DNA from: Maritalea mobilis
Lineage (GTDB): Bacteria > Pseudomonadota > Alphaproteobacteria > Rhodobacterales > Rhodobacteraceae
DNA: 64,000 nt
Assembly: GCF_019800885.1 (NCBI RefSeq)
Contig: NZ_JAHVKE010000001.1
Location: 682,001 to 746,000 of the forward strand
Direction: 5' to 3'
Part shown: in pieces, positions 46,993 through 55,624 of the stretch
Numbering within the stretch: the first letter of the stretch is position 1
Layout of the letters: every line of letters begins with the position of its first letter
Translations under genes and position numbers: made by a program
Notes under the pieces: model-generated
Database searches by the model: none
The model's input: only the letters and a program-made list of their open reading frames with translations
What the model was told of the DNA's origin: nothing

Positions 46993-47943
46993 ATGACGCA
47001 AGAAAGCGGCCTGTCCCTCGTTGCCGATATCGGTGGCACCAACACGCGTGTGGCTCTGGCCCATGGGCCACAAGTCGATGCTGACAGCATCCGCCGCTTC
47101 CGCAATGCCGAGCATGCGGGCATCGACGCCGTCATCCAGGCTTATCTTGAGCAATGCGCCATCACCCCGACCCAGATCACCGGCGTTTGCGTCGCCGCGG
47201 CCGGGCCGGTGCGCGACGGGGTGGCGCAACTGACCAACCTCGACTGGCGGATCGACCGCGAGGTTCTGGGCCGCGCCCTGACCGCCGACAAGGTGGCCGT
47301 CCTGAATGACCTTCAGGCGCAAGGTCATGCGATCGGCCACATCAGCGCGGACAACCTGAACGAGGTCCTGCCGCAGCCGCCGCACACGGCCCATGCCGCG
47401 AAGCTGGTCGTGGGCATCGGCACCGGGTTCAACGCCTGCCCGGTCTTCGACACCGCCGCCGGGCGCTTCGTGCCGCCTTCCGAGGCCGGCCATGTCTCCC
47501 TGCCCGCGTCGGAGCCGACGCTGCTGCCGCTGTTGGACAAGCTCGACGATGGGCACGGCCACCCCTCGGTCGAAGAGGTCCTGTCGGGGCGCGGGGTCAG
47601 CCGCCTGCACAAGGCGCTGCACGGGCGCGATGCCGCGCCGAACGAAATCCTCGACGCCATGTCCGCCCGCGACGACCGCGCGCTGGAGACAGGGCGCCTT
47701 TACGTCCGGATGATGGGGGTCGTGATCGGCGACCTGGCCCTGTCCCACCTGCCCTTCGGCGGCATCTACCTTGTCGGCGGCGTGACCCGGCACTTCCTGC
47801 CCTGGCTGGGAGAGTTGGGCCTTGTCGAAGCGTTTCGCGACAAGGGCCGTTTCTCGGGCTTCATGGAACAGTTCGGCATCGCCGTCGTCACCGACGATTA
47901 CGCCGCGCTGACCGGGTGCGCCTCGCACCTGTCGAAGCTCTGA
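46993..47943 (+). CDS. glk: glucokinase
   Basis: Glk (316 aa) phosphorylates glucose with ATP. LVADIGGTNTRVALA is the phosphate-binding loop, VAVLNDLQAQGHAIG contains the catalytic Asp region, and VVGIGTGFNACPV is the second nucleotide loop. It belongs to the E. coli-type glucokinase family rather than ROK. It follows the beta-glucosidase by 23 bp and supplies glucose-6-phosphate to zwf. Confidence 0.95.
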   Translation: MTQESGLSLVADIGGTNTRVALAHGPQVDADSIRRFRNAEHAGIDAVIQAYLEQCAITPTQITGVCVAAAGPVRDGVAQLTNLDWRIDREVLGRALTADKVAVLNDLQAQGHAIGHISADNLNEVLPQPPHTAHAAKLVVGIGTGFNACPVFDTAAGRFVPPSEAGHVSLPASEPTLLPLLDKLDDGHGHPSVEEVLSGRGVSRLHKALHGRDAAPNEILDAMSARDDRALETGRLYVRMMGVVIGDLALSHLPFGGIYLVGGVTRHFLPWLGELGLVEAFRDKGRFSGFMEQFGIAVVTDDYAALTGCASHLSKL

Positions 47944-47953
47944 GCCAAAGCGC

Positions 47954-47979
47954 GGCAGCAAAACCCGGGTTTTCCTGCC
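47954..47979. repeat. 26-bp near-perfect palindrome in the glk/putR convergent gap
   Basis: GGCAG-C-AAAACCC is mirrored by GGGTTTT-C-CTGCC, with one mismatch per arm. It is directly followed by a second palindrome (47980-47997). The position between convergent stops suits a bidirectional terminator or a dispersed repeat. Confidence 0.75.
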
Positions 47980-47997
47980 GGAAATCTCGAGATTTCC
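47980..47997. repeat. 18-bp perfect palindrome adjoining the previous one
   Basis: GGAAATCTCGAGATTTCC is a perfect 18-bp palindrome. Both this and the preceding palindrome end in TTTCCTGC, so the two look like tandem units. Confidence 0.75.
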
Positions 47998-48007
47998 TGC
48001 GCCTCCT

Positions 48008-48469
48008 TCAAAGCGCGGCGTCCTTCACGGCCTGCATCGACACGTGGGTCGAGGTCGATGACAGGTACGGCAGGTTCGACACGACCTCGGCCAGGACATC
48101 GCGATAGGCGCGCATGTCCCGGCAGCGGATCTTCAACAGGTAGTCGAACTGTCCCGCGATCAGGTGGCATTGCTCGATCTCGGGCGCGGCGCGCACCGCC
48201 GCGTTGAAGGCGGACAAGGCCGCCTCGCGCGTGTCGGTCAGGCGCACCTCGACAAAGGCGACATGCTCGCGGTCGAGCTTGGCCGGGTCCAGAAGCGCGC
48301 GGTAGCCGAGGATATAGCCCTCGCGCTCCAGCCGCCGCACACGGGCCTGCGTGGGGCTTTTCGACAGCCCGACCTCGCGCGCGATCTCGGTGATCGGCAG
48401 GCGCCCATCCCGGCTGAGCACGGCAAGGATCTTGCGGTCGAAAAGATCGAGAGCGGCACCATCTGGCAT
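48008..48469 (-). CDS. putR: Lrp/AsnC-family regulator of putA
   Basis: This 153-aa regulator has an N-terminal helix-turn-helix (FDRKILAVLSRDGRLPITEI, then VGLSKSPTQARVRRLEREG) and a C-terminal RAM ligand-sensing domain. It diverges from putA with about 130 bp between starts, the usual arrangement for PutR, which activates putA in response to proline in alphaproteobacteria. The second ATG (48469) is chosen because GGAAG is just upstream; an ATG five codons earlier is also possible. Confidence 0.88.
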   Translation of the reverse strand: MPDGAALDLFDRKILAVLSRDGRLPITEIAREVGLSKSPTQARVRRLEREGYILGYRALLDPAKLDREHVAFVEVRLTDTREAALSAFNAAVRAAPEIEQCHLIAGQFDYLLKIRCRDMRAYRDVLAEVVSNLPYLSSTSTHVSMQAVKDAAL

Positions 48470-48598
48470 CTGACTTCCTTTCATTTGGCTTTGTAAAAGG
48501 AAAAACGTCCTCGAATTTCACAAGTCAAGGAAAACCGCCTGCATGCATGGGTGTACGATGGTGCATCACACCGGACCTGCCTTTGCAAAGGTGACGCC

Positions 48599-51500
48599 AT
48601 GCCCCTCGACCAGCCCAGAACACCCCAAGCCATCGCCGAAATCTGGGCCCGCATCCGGGCCGCGCAATACGGCGACGAGGATGCGATCCTGCGCGATCTC
48701 ATGGCGGCGCATGCCCCCGATGCCGCCACGCGCGCGGCCACCACCAAGCGGGCCACAAGGCTGATCGAGGCACTGCGCGCGGACAAGACGCCGGGCATGA
48801 TGGAGCTGTTCCTGGCCGAGTATGGCCTCAGCACGCGTGAGGGCGTTGCCCTGATGTGCCTGGCAGAGGCGTTGTTGCGCGTGCCGGATGCCGCCACCAT
48901 CGACGCCCTGATCGAGGACAAGATCGCGCCCTCGGAATGGGGCGCGCATCTGGGCAAATCCTCCTCTTCGCTGGTCAATGCCTCGACCTGGGCGCTGATG
49001 CTGACAGGGCGCGTGTTGCAGGATGGCGAGGGCATGGCCAATGTCCTGCGCGGTGCCGTGCGCCGCTTGGGCGAGCCGGTGATCCGCGCCGCCGTGGGCC
49101 GCGCCATGCGCGAGATGGGGCGGCAGTTCGTGCTGGGCGAGACGGTGAACGCGGCCATGTCCCGCGCCGCCGGGATGGAGGCCAAGGGCTACAGCTATTC
49201 CTACGACATGCTGGGCGAGGCCGCGATGACGGCGGACGATGCGCAGACCTATTTCGAGGCCTACGCCCACGCCATCGACACCCTGGCCGCCGCTTGCCGG
49301 TCGGACGATATCCGCGACAATCCCGGCATCTCGATCAAGCTGTCGGCCCTGCATCCCCGCTATGAAGAAGCACAGCGCGACCGCGTGATGGAGGAATTGG
49401 TGCCGCGTGTGCGCACCCTCGCCCGCGCCGCCCGCGCGGCGCATATCGGCCTCAACATCGACGCGGAAGAGGCCGACCGGCTGGACCTGTCGCTGGACGT
49501 GATCGAAGCCGTGCTTTCCGATGACGCCTTGGCCGGGTGGGATGGGTTCGGGGTCGTGGTGCAGGCCTACGGGCTGCGCGCCGCCCCGATGCTCGACTGG
49601 CTGCACGCGCTGGCCGACCGGCTGGACCGGCGCCTTATGGTGCGGCTGGTCAAGGGTGCCTATTGGGATACCGAGATCAAGCGCGCGCAGGTCGAGGGCT
49701 TGCCCGGGTTCCCGGTCTTCACGCGCAAGGTGGCGACCGACGTCTCCTACCTTTGCAATGCGCGCAAATTGCTGGGCATGACGGACCGCATCTACCCGCA
49801 ATTCGCCACCCACAACGCGCAAACGGTCGCCGCGATCCTGGAAATGGCCGATGACCCGACCGCCTTCGAGTTCCAGCGCCTGCACGGCATGGGTGAGACG
49901 CTGCACGAAGAGGTCCGGCGCGGCAACGCCACGCGCTGCCGGATCTACGCGCCCGTCGGGGCGCATCGCGACCTGCTGGCCTATCTCGTGCGGCGGCTGC
50001 TGGAAAACGGGGCGAATTCCAGCTTCGTCCACCAGGTTCTGGATGCGGATGTGCCGGTCGCGGCTGTGGCCGCCGACCCGTTCGAGCAGATCGCCACGAC
50101 TGGTGCGAATAGCGCGGTCACCCGGCCGAATGCCCTGTTCGGCACGGGGCGGGTGAACTCAAAAGGCTTCGACCTCGCCGACCCAGCGACGCTGGCCGAG
50201 ATCGAGGCGGCCCGAGCGCCCTTTGCCGGGCATTGCTGGACGGCAGCGCCGCTCATTGCCGGCAACCTTGCCCCCGGCACGAGCCGCGAAGTTTCCGCGC
50301 CCGCCGATCCCGAGGACAGGGTCGGCACCGTGCAGGAGGCCAGCCCACAGGACGTCGCCACAGCCCTTGACCATGCACGCCCATGGGATGCCTCCGCCGC
50401 GACACGCGCCGAGGTCTTGCGGCGCGCCGCCGCCCTCTACGAGGCGCATTTCGGAGAACTGTTCGCCCTGCTCGCCCGCGAAGCCGGCAAGACGCTGCCC
50501 GACGCGGTTGGCGAGCTCCGCGAAGCGGTGGATTTCCTGCGCTACTACGCCAATGAGGCGGACGCCCTCACCACGCCAGCCCGCGGGCTCTTCACCTGCA
50601 TCTCGCCGTGGAACTTCCCGCTTGCGATCTTCACCGGCCAGATTTCGGCTGCGCTGGCCGCGGGCAACGGTGTGCTCGCGAAACCCGCTGAAACCACCAG
50701 CCTGATCGCGCACCGCGCCGTGCAGTTGATGCACGAGGCGGGCGTCCCGCGCGAGGTGCTGCAACTCCTGCCCGGCGAGGGGGGCGTGGTGGGCGCGGCC
50801 CTCACCTCCGACCCGCGTATTGCTGGGGTCTGCTTCACCGGCTCGACCGCCACCGCGCAGGCGATCAACCGTGCCATGGCCGACCACCTGCCGCCCACCG
50901 CGCCGCTGATCGCGGAAACCGGCGGGCTGAACGCGATGGTGGTCGACTCCACCGCCCTGCCGGAACAGGCCATCCGCGACATCCTTGCCTCGGCCTTCCA
51001 ATCCGCGGGGCAGCGCTGCTCGGCGCTGCGCATGCTTTATGTGCAGGAGGATGTGGCCGACGGCGTGATCGACATGCTGAAGGGCGCGATGGCGGAATTG
51101 CGCCTTGGCGATCCGTGGCACCTCTTCACTGATATCGGCCCCGTCATCGACGCCAGGGCGCAGACGGATATCGAGGCCCATATCGATACGGCCCGGCGCG
51201 AAGGGCGCTTGATCGCCCAGCTCGACCGCCCCGCGCAGGGCCATGTCGTGCCGCCCACCCTTCTGTCACTGCCGGGCGGCATCGCGAAGCTGACGCGCGA
51301 AGTCTTTGGCCCCGTCCTTCATGTCGCAACCTACAAGGCGCGCGATCTGGACAAGGTGATCAAGGCCGTGAATGCCAAGGGCTATGGCCTGACCTTCGGC
51401 ATGCACAGCCGCATCGACGACCGGGTGCAGCAGGTCTGCGCCGCCATCCGGGTCGGCAACACCTATATCAACCGCAACCAGATCGGGGCCGTGGTCGGCA

Positions 51501-52093
51501 GCCAGCCCTTCGGCGGAGAGGGCCTGTCGGGCACCGGACCGAAGGCGGGCGGCCCGCATTATGTCAGCCGGTTCACGCAAGCCCCGCTGCGACGGGAACC
51601 GGCGACGAATGCCCCCGCCGTGGATCGCGCCATGCTGGAAAAGGCGCTCGCCGCCCTGCCTGATCCACGGGATGCAACCCTCTCCGCACGCTCACTGCCC
51701 GGACCGACGGGGGAGTCGAACCGCCTGAGCACGCATCCGCGAGGGCGCGTCCTTTGCCTCGGCCCCGGCAAGGAGGCGGCGGAAGACCAGGCGCGGCTGG
51801 CCCGGCAGGCGGGCTGCACCGCGCTGGCGGTGGCGCCGGGGGTGGATGACGGACTGTCCGGGCATGTGCCGTCCGACTGGCTGGAAACGCTCGCCCCCCT
51901 CGACGCGGTGATCTGCTGGGCCGAGGACGCCACCCTGCGCGCGATCGTGCAGGCGCTGGCCAAGCGCGACGGGCCGATCCTGCCCCTGATCGCCGAGGCC
52001 GACCCGACCCCGCGCCTGACCCTCGAACGGCATCTGTGCATCGACACGACGGCGGCGGGCGGAAACGCACAGCTTCTTGCGGCGGCGGGCTGA
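48599..52093 (+). CDS. putA: bifunctional proline dehydrogenase / glutamate-5-semialdehyde dehydrogenase
   Basis: PutA (1164 aa) oxidises proline to glutamate in two steps. The PRODH barrel lies at about residues 150-460 (ISIKLSALHPRYEEAQ, RLMVRLVKGAYWDTEIKRAQ). The aldehyde dehydrogenase domain runs from about 530 to 990 (ISPWNFPLAIFTGQI, catalytic Cys in SAFQSAGQRCSALRML, FGGEGLSGTGPKAGGPHY). There is no N-terminal ribbon-helix-helix DNA-binding domain, so regulation must come from the divergent putR. AAAGGTGAC precedes the start. Confidence 0.97.
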   Translation: MPLDQPRTPQAIAEIWARIRAAQYGDEDAILRDLMAAHAPDAATRAATTKRATRLIEALRADKTPGMMELFLAEYGLSTREGVALMCLAEALLRVPDAATIDALIEDKIAPSEWGAHLGKSSSSLVNASTWALMLTGRVLQDGEGMANVLRGAVRRLGEPVIRAAVGRAMREMGRQFVLGETVNAAMSRAAGMEAKGYSYSYDMLGEAAMTADDAQTYFEAYAHAIDTLAAACRSDDIRDNPGISIKLSALHPRYEEAQRDRVMEELVPRVRTLARAARAAHIGLNIDAEEADRLDLSLDVIEAVLSDDALAGWDGFGVVVQAYGLRAAPMLDWLHALADRLDRRLMVRLVKGAYWDTEIKRAQVEGLPGFPVFTRKVATDVSYLCNARKLLGMTDRIYPQFATHNAQTVAAILEMADDPTAFEFQRLHGMGETLHEEVRRGNATRCRIYAPVGAHRDLLAYLVRRLLENGANSSFVHQVLDADVPVAAVAADPFEQIATTGANSAVTRPNALFGTGRVNSKGFDLADPATLAEIEAARAPFAGHCWTAAPLIAGNLAPGTSREVSAPADPEDRVGTVQEASPQDVATALDHARPWDASAATRAEVLRRAAALYEAHFGELFALLAREAGKTLPDAVGELREAVDFLRYYANEADALTTPARGLFTCISPWNFPLAIFTGQISAALAAGNGVLAKPAETTSLIAHRAVQLMHEAGVPREVLQLLPGEGGVVGAALTSDPRIAGVCFTGSTATAQAINRAMADHLPPTAPLIAETGGLNAMVVDSTALPEQAIRDILASAFQSAGQRCSALRMLYVQEDVADGVIDMLKGAMAELRLGDPWHLFTDIGPVIDARAQTDIEAHIDTARREGRLIAQLDRPAQGHVVPPTLLSLPGGIAKLTREVFGPVLHVATYKARDLDKVIKAVNAKGYGLTFGMHSRIDDRVQQVCAAIRVGNTYINRNQIGAVVGSQPFGGEGLSGTGPKAGGPHYVSRFTQAPLRREPATNAPAVDRAMLEKALAALPDPRDATLSARSLPGPTGESNRLSTHPRGRVLCLGPGKEAAEDQARLARQAGCTALAVAPGVDDGLSGHVPSDWLETLAPLDAVICWAEDATLRAIVQALAKRDGPILPLIAEADPTPRLTLERHLCIDTTAAGGNAQLLAAAG

Positions 52094-52181
52094 GCGCACG
52101 CCGCGAACGGGCGACGTGATGACAGCCGTCACACAGACGGTTGCTTGGTGTGAATTTTCCCGCCATGGTGGCGCAGCCGGC

Positions 52182-52197
52182 CACCGGTATACCGGTG
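52182..52197. promoter_or_regulatory. GntR-type operator upstream of the sugar ABC transporter
   Basis: CACCGGTATACCGGTG is a perfect 16-bp palindrome, 83 bp before the binding-protein start codon. The GGTATACC core is of the kind bound by HutC/NagR-type GntR regulators, and one is encoded in this cluster (58956-59672). Confidence 0.7.
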
Positions 52198-52279
52198 ATT
52201 GGCCAAGAAAAGTGTCACAAACACAGATTACGCCGAACCGGCACACAGACAGTAAATGGTCCTTCAGGGAGGATAGACC

Positions 52280-53551
52280 GTGACCCGATCGAAATTCGCC
52301 GCGTCCACCGCGCTCGCAACTGGCCTGATCGTGCTGGCCGGCGCGGCCAGCGCCCAGGAAATCCGCTTCATGTGCTACTCGGATGGCAATGAATGCGAAG
52401 TCTATGATGACGTTCTGACCCGGTTCGAGGCCGAGAACGACGGCGTCGACGTGATCGTCGACGTGGTGCCTTACCAGGCGATTCTCGAAAACCTGCCCGT
52501 GCAGCTGGCCGCTGGCACCGGCCCGGACCTGGCCAAGGTCACCGACCTCGGCGGGTTGAACGAATATTACCTCGACCTGACACCCTACGTTGATGCCACC
52601 GCCTGGGAAGAGGCCTTCGGCGGCACGCTCGACTGGTATCGCGGCGGCCCCGATGACGCGGGTATCTACGGCATGCACAGCCAGCTGACCATCACCGGCG
52701 CCTTCGTCAACGCCACGCTCTTCGAGCAGGCGGGCGTCGAGATGCCGGGCGAAGACGCCACCTGGGAGGACTGGGCCGAGGCCAGCCGTGCCGTGGCCGA
52801 AGCCACCGACACCCCCTTCCCCATGGCGATCGACCGGTCGGGCCACCGTGTCGCCGGTCCCGCGATCAGCTATGGCGCGGCGCTTTTCGGCGAGGACGGC
52901 ACCCCCACGCTGTCCGATGACGGCTTCGCCGCCTTCGTCGCGCAATTCGTCGCCTGGAACGAGGACGGCACCATGGCGCGCGATGTCTGGGCCGGCCAGG
53001 GCGGCGCGACCTACCAGGACGCGGCGCAGGAATTCATCAACGGCGAATTGGTGTTCTACTATTCCGGCAGCTGGCAGGTCGGGCGCATGGACGAACAGGT
53101 CGGCGATTTCTTCGACTGGCAGGTCGTGGGCTCCCCCTGCGGGCCGGCTGGCGCCTGTTCCGGCATGCCGGGTGGCGCGGGCATCGTCGGCTTCGAGCAG
53201 ACCGACCACCCCGAGATCGTCGCCGCCGTGATCGACTTCCTCGCCCAGCCCGAGATCTATGCCGAGGTCACCTCGCGCACGCGCAACCTGCCTGCGCATC
53301 TCGGGGTCGGCGACATGGTCGAATACCAGGACGTGTCCGACCCTGCCGCCGCGGCCCTGACGGCCTTTGCCGCCGATCTGCCCGACGTGGCCCCGGCGGC
53401 CTTCGCCTACCAGGGCTATGCCGGCAACCGCGCGATGTTCGGCATCACCGTCGAACGGGTCAGCCAGGCCATCGTGGGTGAGTTGAGCGTCGAAGACGCC
53501 GTGGGCCGCATGGCCGATGACCTCGCCGCCGCGATGGCGGAAACCCAGTAA
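52280..53551 (+). CDS. sugar ABC transporter substrate-binding protein (family 1)
   Basis: This 423-aa periplasmic protein has a signal peptide (cleavage after GAASA, about residue 24) and an extracellular solute-binding family 1 fold: LTRFEAENDGVDVIVDVVPY, AAGTGPDLAKV, FINGELVFYYSGSWQVG. A GTG start is used, with GGGAGGA 6-7 bp upstream. It heads a four-gene importer operon. The ligand is not determined by sequence; the downstream catabolic genes suggest an amino sugar or a sulfonated sugar. Confidence 0.88.
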   Translation: MTRSKFAASTALATGLIVLAGAASAQEIRFMCYSDGNECEVYDDVLTRFEAENDGVDVIVDVVPYQAILENLPVQLAAGTGPDLAKVTDLGGLNEYYLDLTPYVDATAWEEAFGGTLDWYRGGPDDAGIYGMHSQLTITGAFVNATLFEQAGVEMPGEDATWEDWAEASRAVAEATDTPFPMAIDRSGHRVAGPAISYGAALFGEDGTPTLSDDGFAAFVAQFVAWNEDGTMARDVWAGQGGATYQDAAQEFINGELVFYYSGSWQVGRMDEQVGDFFDWQVVGSPCGPAGACSGMPGGAGIVGFEQTDHPEIVAAVIDFLAQPEIYAEVTSRTRNLPAHLGVGDMVEYQDVSDPAAAALTAFAADLPDVAPAAFAYQGYAGNRAMFGITVERVSQAIVGELSVEDAVGRMADDLAAAMAETQ

Positions 53552-53560
53552 CACAGGTTC

Positions 53561-53589
53561 GGTCCCCGCCCTCTCGGGGTGCGGGGACC
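53561..53589 (+). other. strong hairpin between binding-protein and permease genes
   Basis: GGTCCCCGC (53561-53569) and GCGGGGACC (53581-53589) pair perfectly, with extra inner pairing in the loop. It is located like the aglE-aglF hairpin, just after the binding-protein gene, and may protect that part of the message. Confidence 0.55.
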
Positions 53590-53610
53590 TGCCCTAACGG
53601 TCACGACCCG

Positions 53611-54579
53611 ATGCTCAGCCTCATCTCTCCGCTGATGCGGATCGTCGAGATCCCCATGCTGGCGCTTCAGCGCCTTCTGGGCATGAACAAACTGGCCTGG
53701 GTGTTCCTTGCGCCGAACCTGGTGCTGTTCGGCCTTTTCGCCTTCCTGCCCGTCATCCTGAATTTCAGTTATGCCACCACGGGCGGCGACAACGTGCTTC
53801 TGGCCGACCGCCCCGATGTCGGCCTGCGCAATTTCGTGCAACTGACCGATTGCACCAACCATTTCGACCCCAACTCCTGCCGCGAGGACAAGTTCTGGCG
53901 CGCGGTGTGGAACACCACCTGGTTCGTGACGCTTCAGGTCGGCTTCATGGTCGGCTTCTCGCTGCTGACCGCGCTGATCCTGAACCGCGACATCCGCGCG
54001 CGCGGCTTCTTCCGGGCCGTTTTCTTCTTTCCCGTCCTTCTGTCACCCGTCGTCGTCGCCTTGATCTGGAAGTGGATCCTGCAACGCGAGGGCGTGCTGA
54101 ATGCCTTTCTCGACTGGACCGGCGCGGGTGGCATCAACTGGCTGGTGGACGCCGGGTGGGCCTTCGCATGGTCGGTCTTCATCTCGGTCTGGGCGCATAT
54201 GGGGTTCTACACGCTGATCCTGCTGGCCGGGCTGCAAGCGATCCCCCGCGACGTCTACGAGGCCGCGATCATGGATCGCGCCAGCCCCTGGCGCAGCCTG
54301 ACGCGGATCACCCTGCCGCTGCTGGCGCCCACCATGCTGGTTGTACTCGTGCTGGCCCTCATCAAGGGCGTGCAAACCTTCGACGAGGTCTATGCGTTTA
54401 CCGGCGGCGGCCCGGGCACGGCGACGACCTTCATCATCCAGTATATCTACGAACGCGGCTTTGCCGGGGCGCCGCGCCTCTTCGGCCTTGCCGCCGCGGC
54501 CTCGCTGCTCGTGGCGCTGGTGCTGATCCTGCTGACGCTCGTGCAACTGTGGCTCAACCGGAGGAATGTCGATGGCTAG
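53611..54579 (+). CDS. sugar ABC transporter permease (MalF/UgpA type)
   Basis: This 322-aa inner-membrane permease has about six helices and the EAA loop in YEAAIMDRASPWRSLTRITLPLL. The loop after the first helix contains CTNHFDPNSCRED, a periplasmic segment with two cysteines. It overlaps the start of the next permease by 8 bp. Confidence 0.9.
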   Translation: MLSLISPLMRIVEIPMLALQRLLGMNKLAWVFLAPNLVLFGLFAFLPVILNFSYATTGGDNVLLADRPDVGLRNFVQLTDCTNHFDPNSCREDKFWRAVWNTTWFVTLQVGFMVGFSLLTALILNRDIRARGFFRAVFFFPVLLSPVVVALIWKWILQREGVLNAFLDWTGAGGINWLVDAGWAFAWSVFISVWAHMGFYTLILLAGLQAIPRDVYEAAIMDRASPWRSLTRITLPLLAPTMLVVLVLALIKGVQTFDEVYAFTGGGPGTATTFIIQYIYERGFAGAPRLFGLAAAASLLVALVLILLTLVQLWLNRRNVDG

Positions 54580-55624
54580 GGTCTGGGCCTTCCTGACGAA
54601 CACGCGCGGCGGCGCACGGCTGCACTGGACCGACTGGGCCAGCTACGCCTACCTGACGCTGGGCATCTTCCTGATGTTCGGCCCCGTCGTCTGGCTGGTC
54701 ATGTCGTCCTTCAAGACCGAGGCCGACCTGCAACGCTATCCCCCCACCTTCCTGCCCTACCAGCAGGAAACCGTGATGGTGGACGGCTATGACGACCCCC
54801 TGCCCCTGTTCCTGATGACCGGCGGGGAATACGAGGGGCAGGTCCTGGCACAGTTGCGCCGCGTGGGCCTGCAAGCGCAGATGATCGACCCGGAAAACCC
54901 CACCGAACGCCTGCGCGTCACCATCGACCAGCGCGAGCCGGTGGACCGCATCGCGCTGGCGACCGAGAACTACACCGACCTCTTCGAGCGCTTCTCCTTC
55001 CTGCGCTATTTCTGGAACTCGACCTTCATCACCATCATGGCCACCGCGCTGATGCTGCTGGTCAACTCCATGGCCGCCTTCGCGCTGTCGAAATACGAGT
55101 TTCGGGGCCGCACCACCGTGCTCCTCCTCGTCATCTCGACCCTGATGATCCCGCAGACGGTCGTGCTGGTCCCGCTGTTCCTGATCGTCACCGAACTGGG
55201 CCTGTTCAACTCCCTCTGGGGCGTGATCATCCCCGGCGCGGCCACGCCCACGGGCGTCTTTCTGCTGCGTCAGTACATGCTGACCATCCCCGACGAGATC
55301 CTCGATGCCGCGCGCATGGACAAGGCCTCGGAATGGAAGATCTACTGGCGCATCATCCTTCCGCTTTCGGCGCCCGCCATCGCGGTGCTGGCCATCCTCG
55401 CCATCATGTGGCGTTGGAACGATTTCCTCTGGCCGCTGATCGTGCTCACCCAATCGGAGAATTTCACCCTGCAACTCGCGCTCAACTCCTTCCAGGGAGA
55501 GCTTCAGACAGATTGGTCCTCGCTTCTGGCGATGACGGTGCTGACGCTTCTGCCCATCGCCTGCGTCTTCATGTTCCTGCAGAAATACATCGCAACCGGG
55601 ATCGCATCGACGGGGGGCAAGTAA
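54572..55624 (+). CDS. sugar ABC transporter permease (MalG/UgpE type)
   Basis: This ~350-aa inner-membrane permease has the EAA loop in LDAARMDKASEWKIYWRIILPLS. A ~95-residue periplasmic segment after the first helix (about residues 45-140) is larger than in MalG, a feature also seen in AglG. The ATG at 54572 is preferred because GGAGGA is then about 6 bp upstream; an ATG two codons earlier is too close to it. The stop abuts the ATPase start. Confidence 0.9.
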   Translation: MARVWAFLTNTRGGARLHWTDWASYAYLTLGIFLMFGPVVWLVMSSFKTEADLQRYPPTFLPYQQETVMVDGYDDPLPLFLMTGGEYEGQVLAQLRRVGLQAQMIDPENPTERLRVTIDQREPVDRIALATENYTDLFERFSFLRYFWNSTFITIMATALMLLVNSMAAFALSKYEFRGRTTVLLLVISTLMIPQTVVLVPLFLIVTELGLFNSLWGVIIPGAATPTGVFLLRQYMLTIPDEILDAARMDKASEWKIYWRIILPLSAPAIAVLAILAIMWRWNDFLWPLIVLTQSENFTLQLALNSFQGELQTDWSSLLAMTVLTLLPIACVFMFLQKYIATGIASTGGK

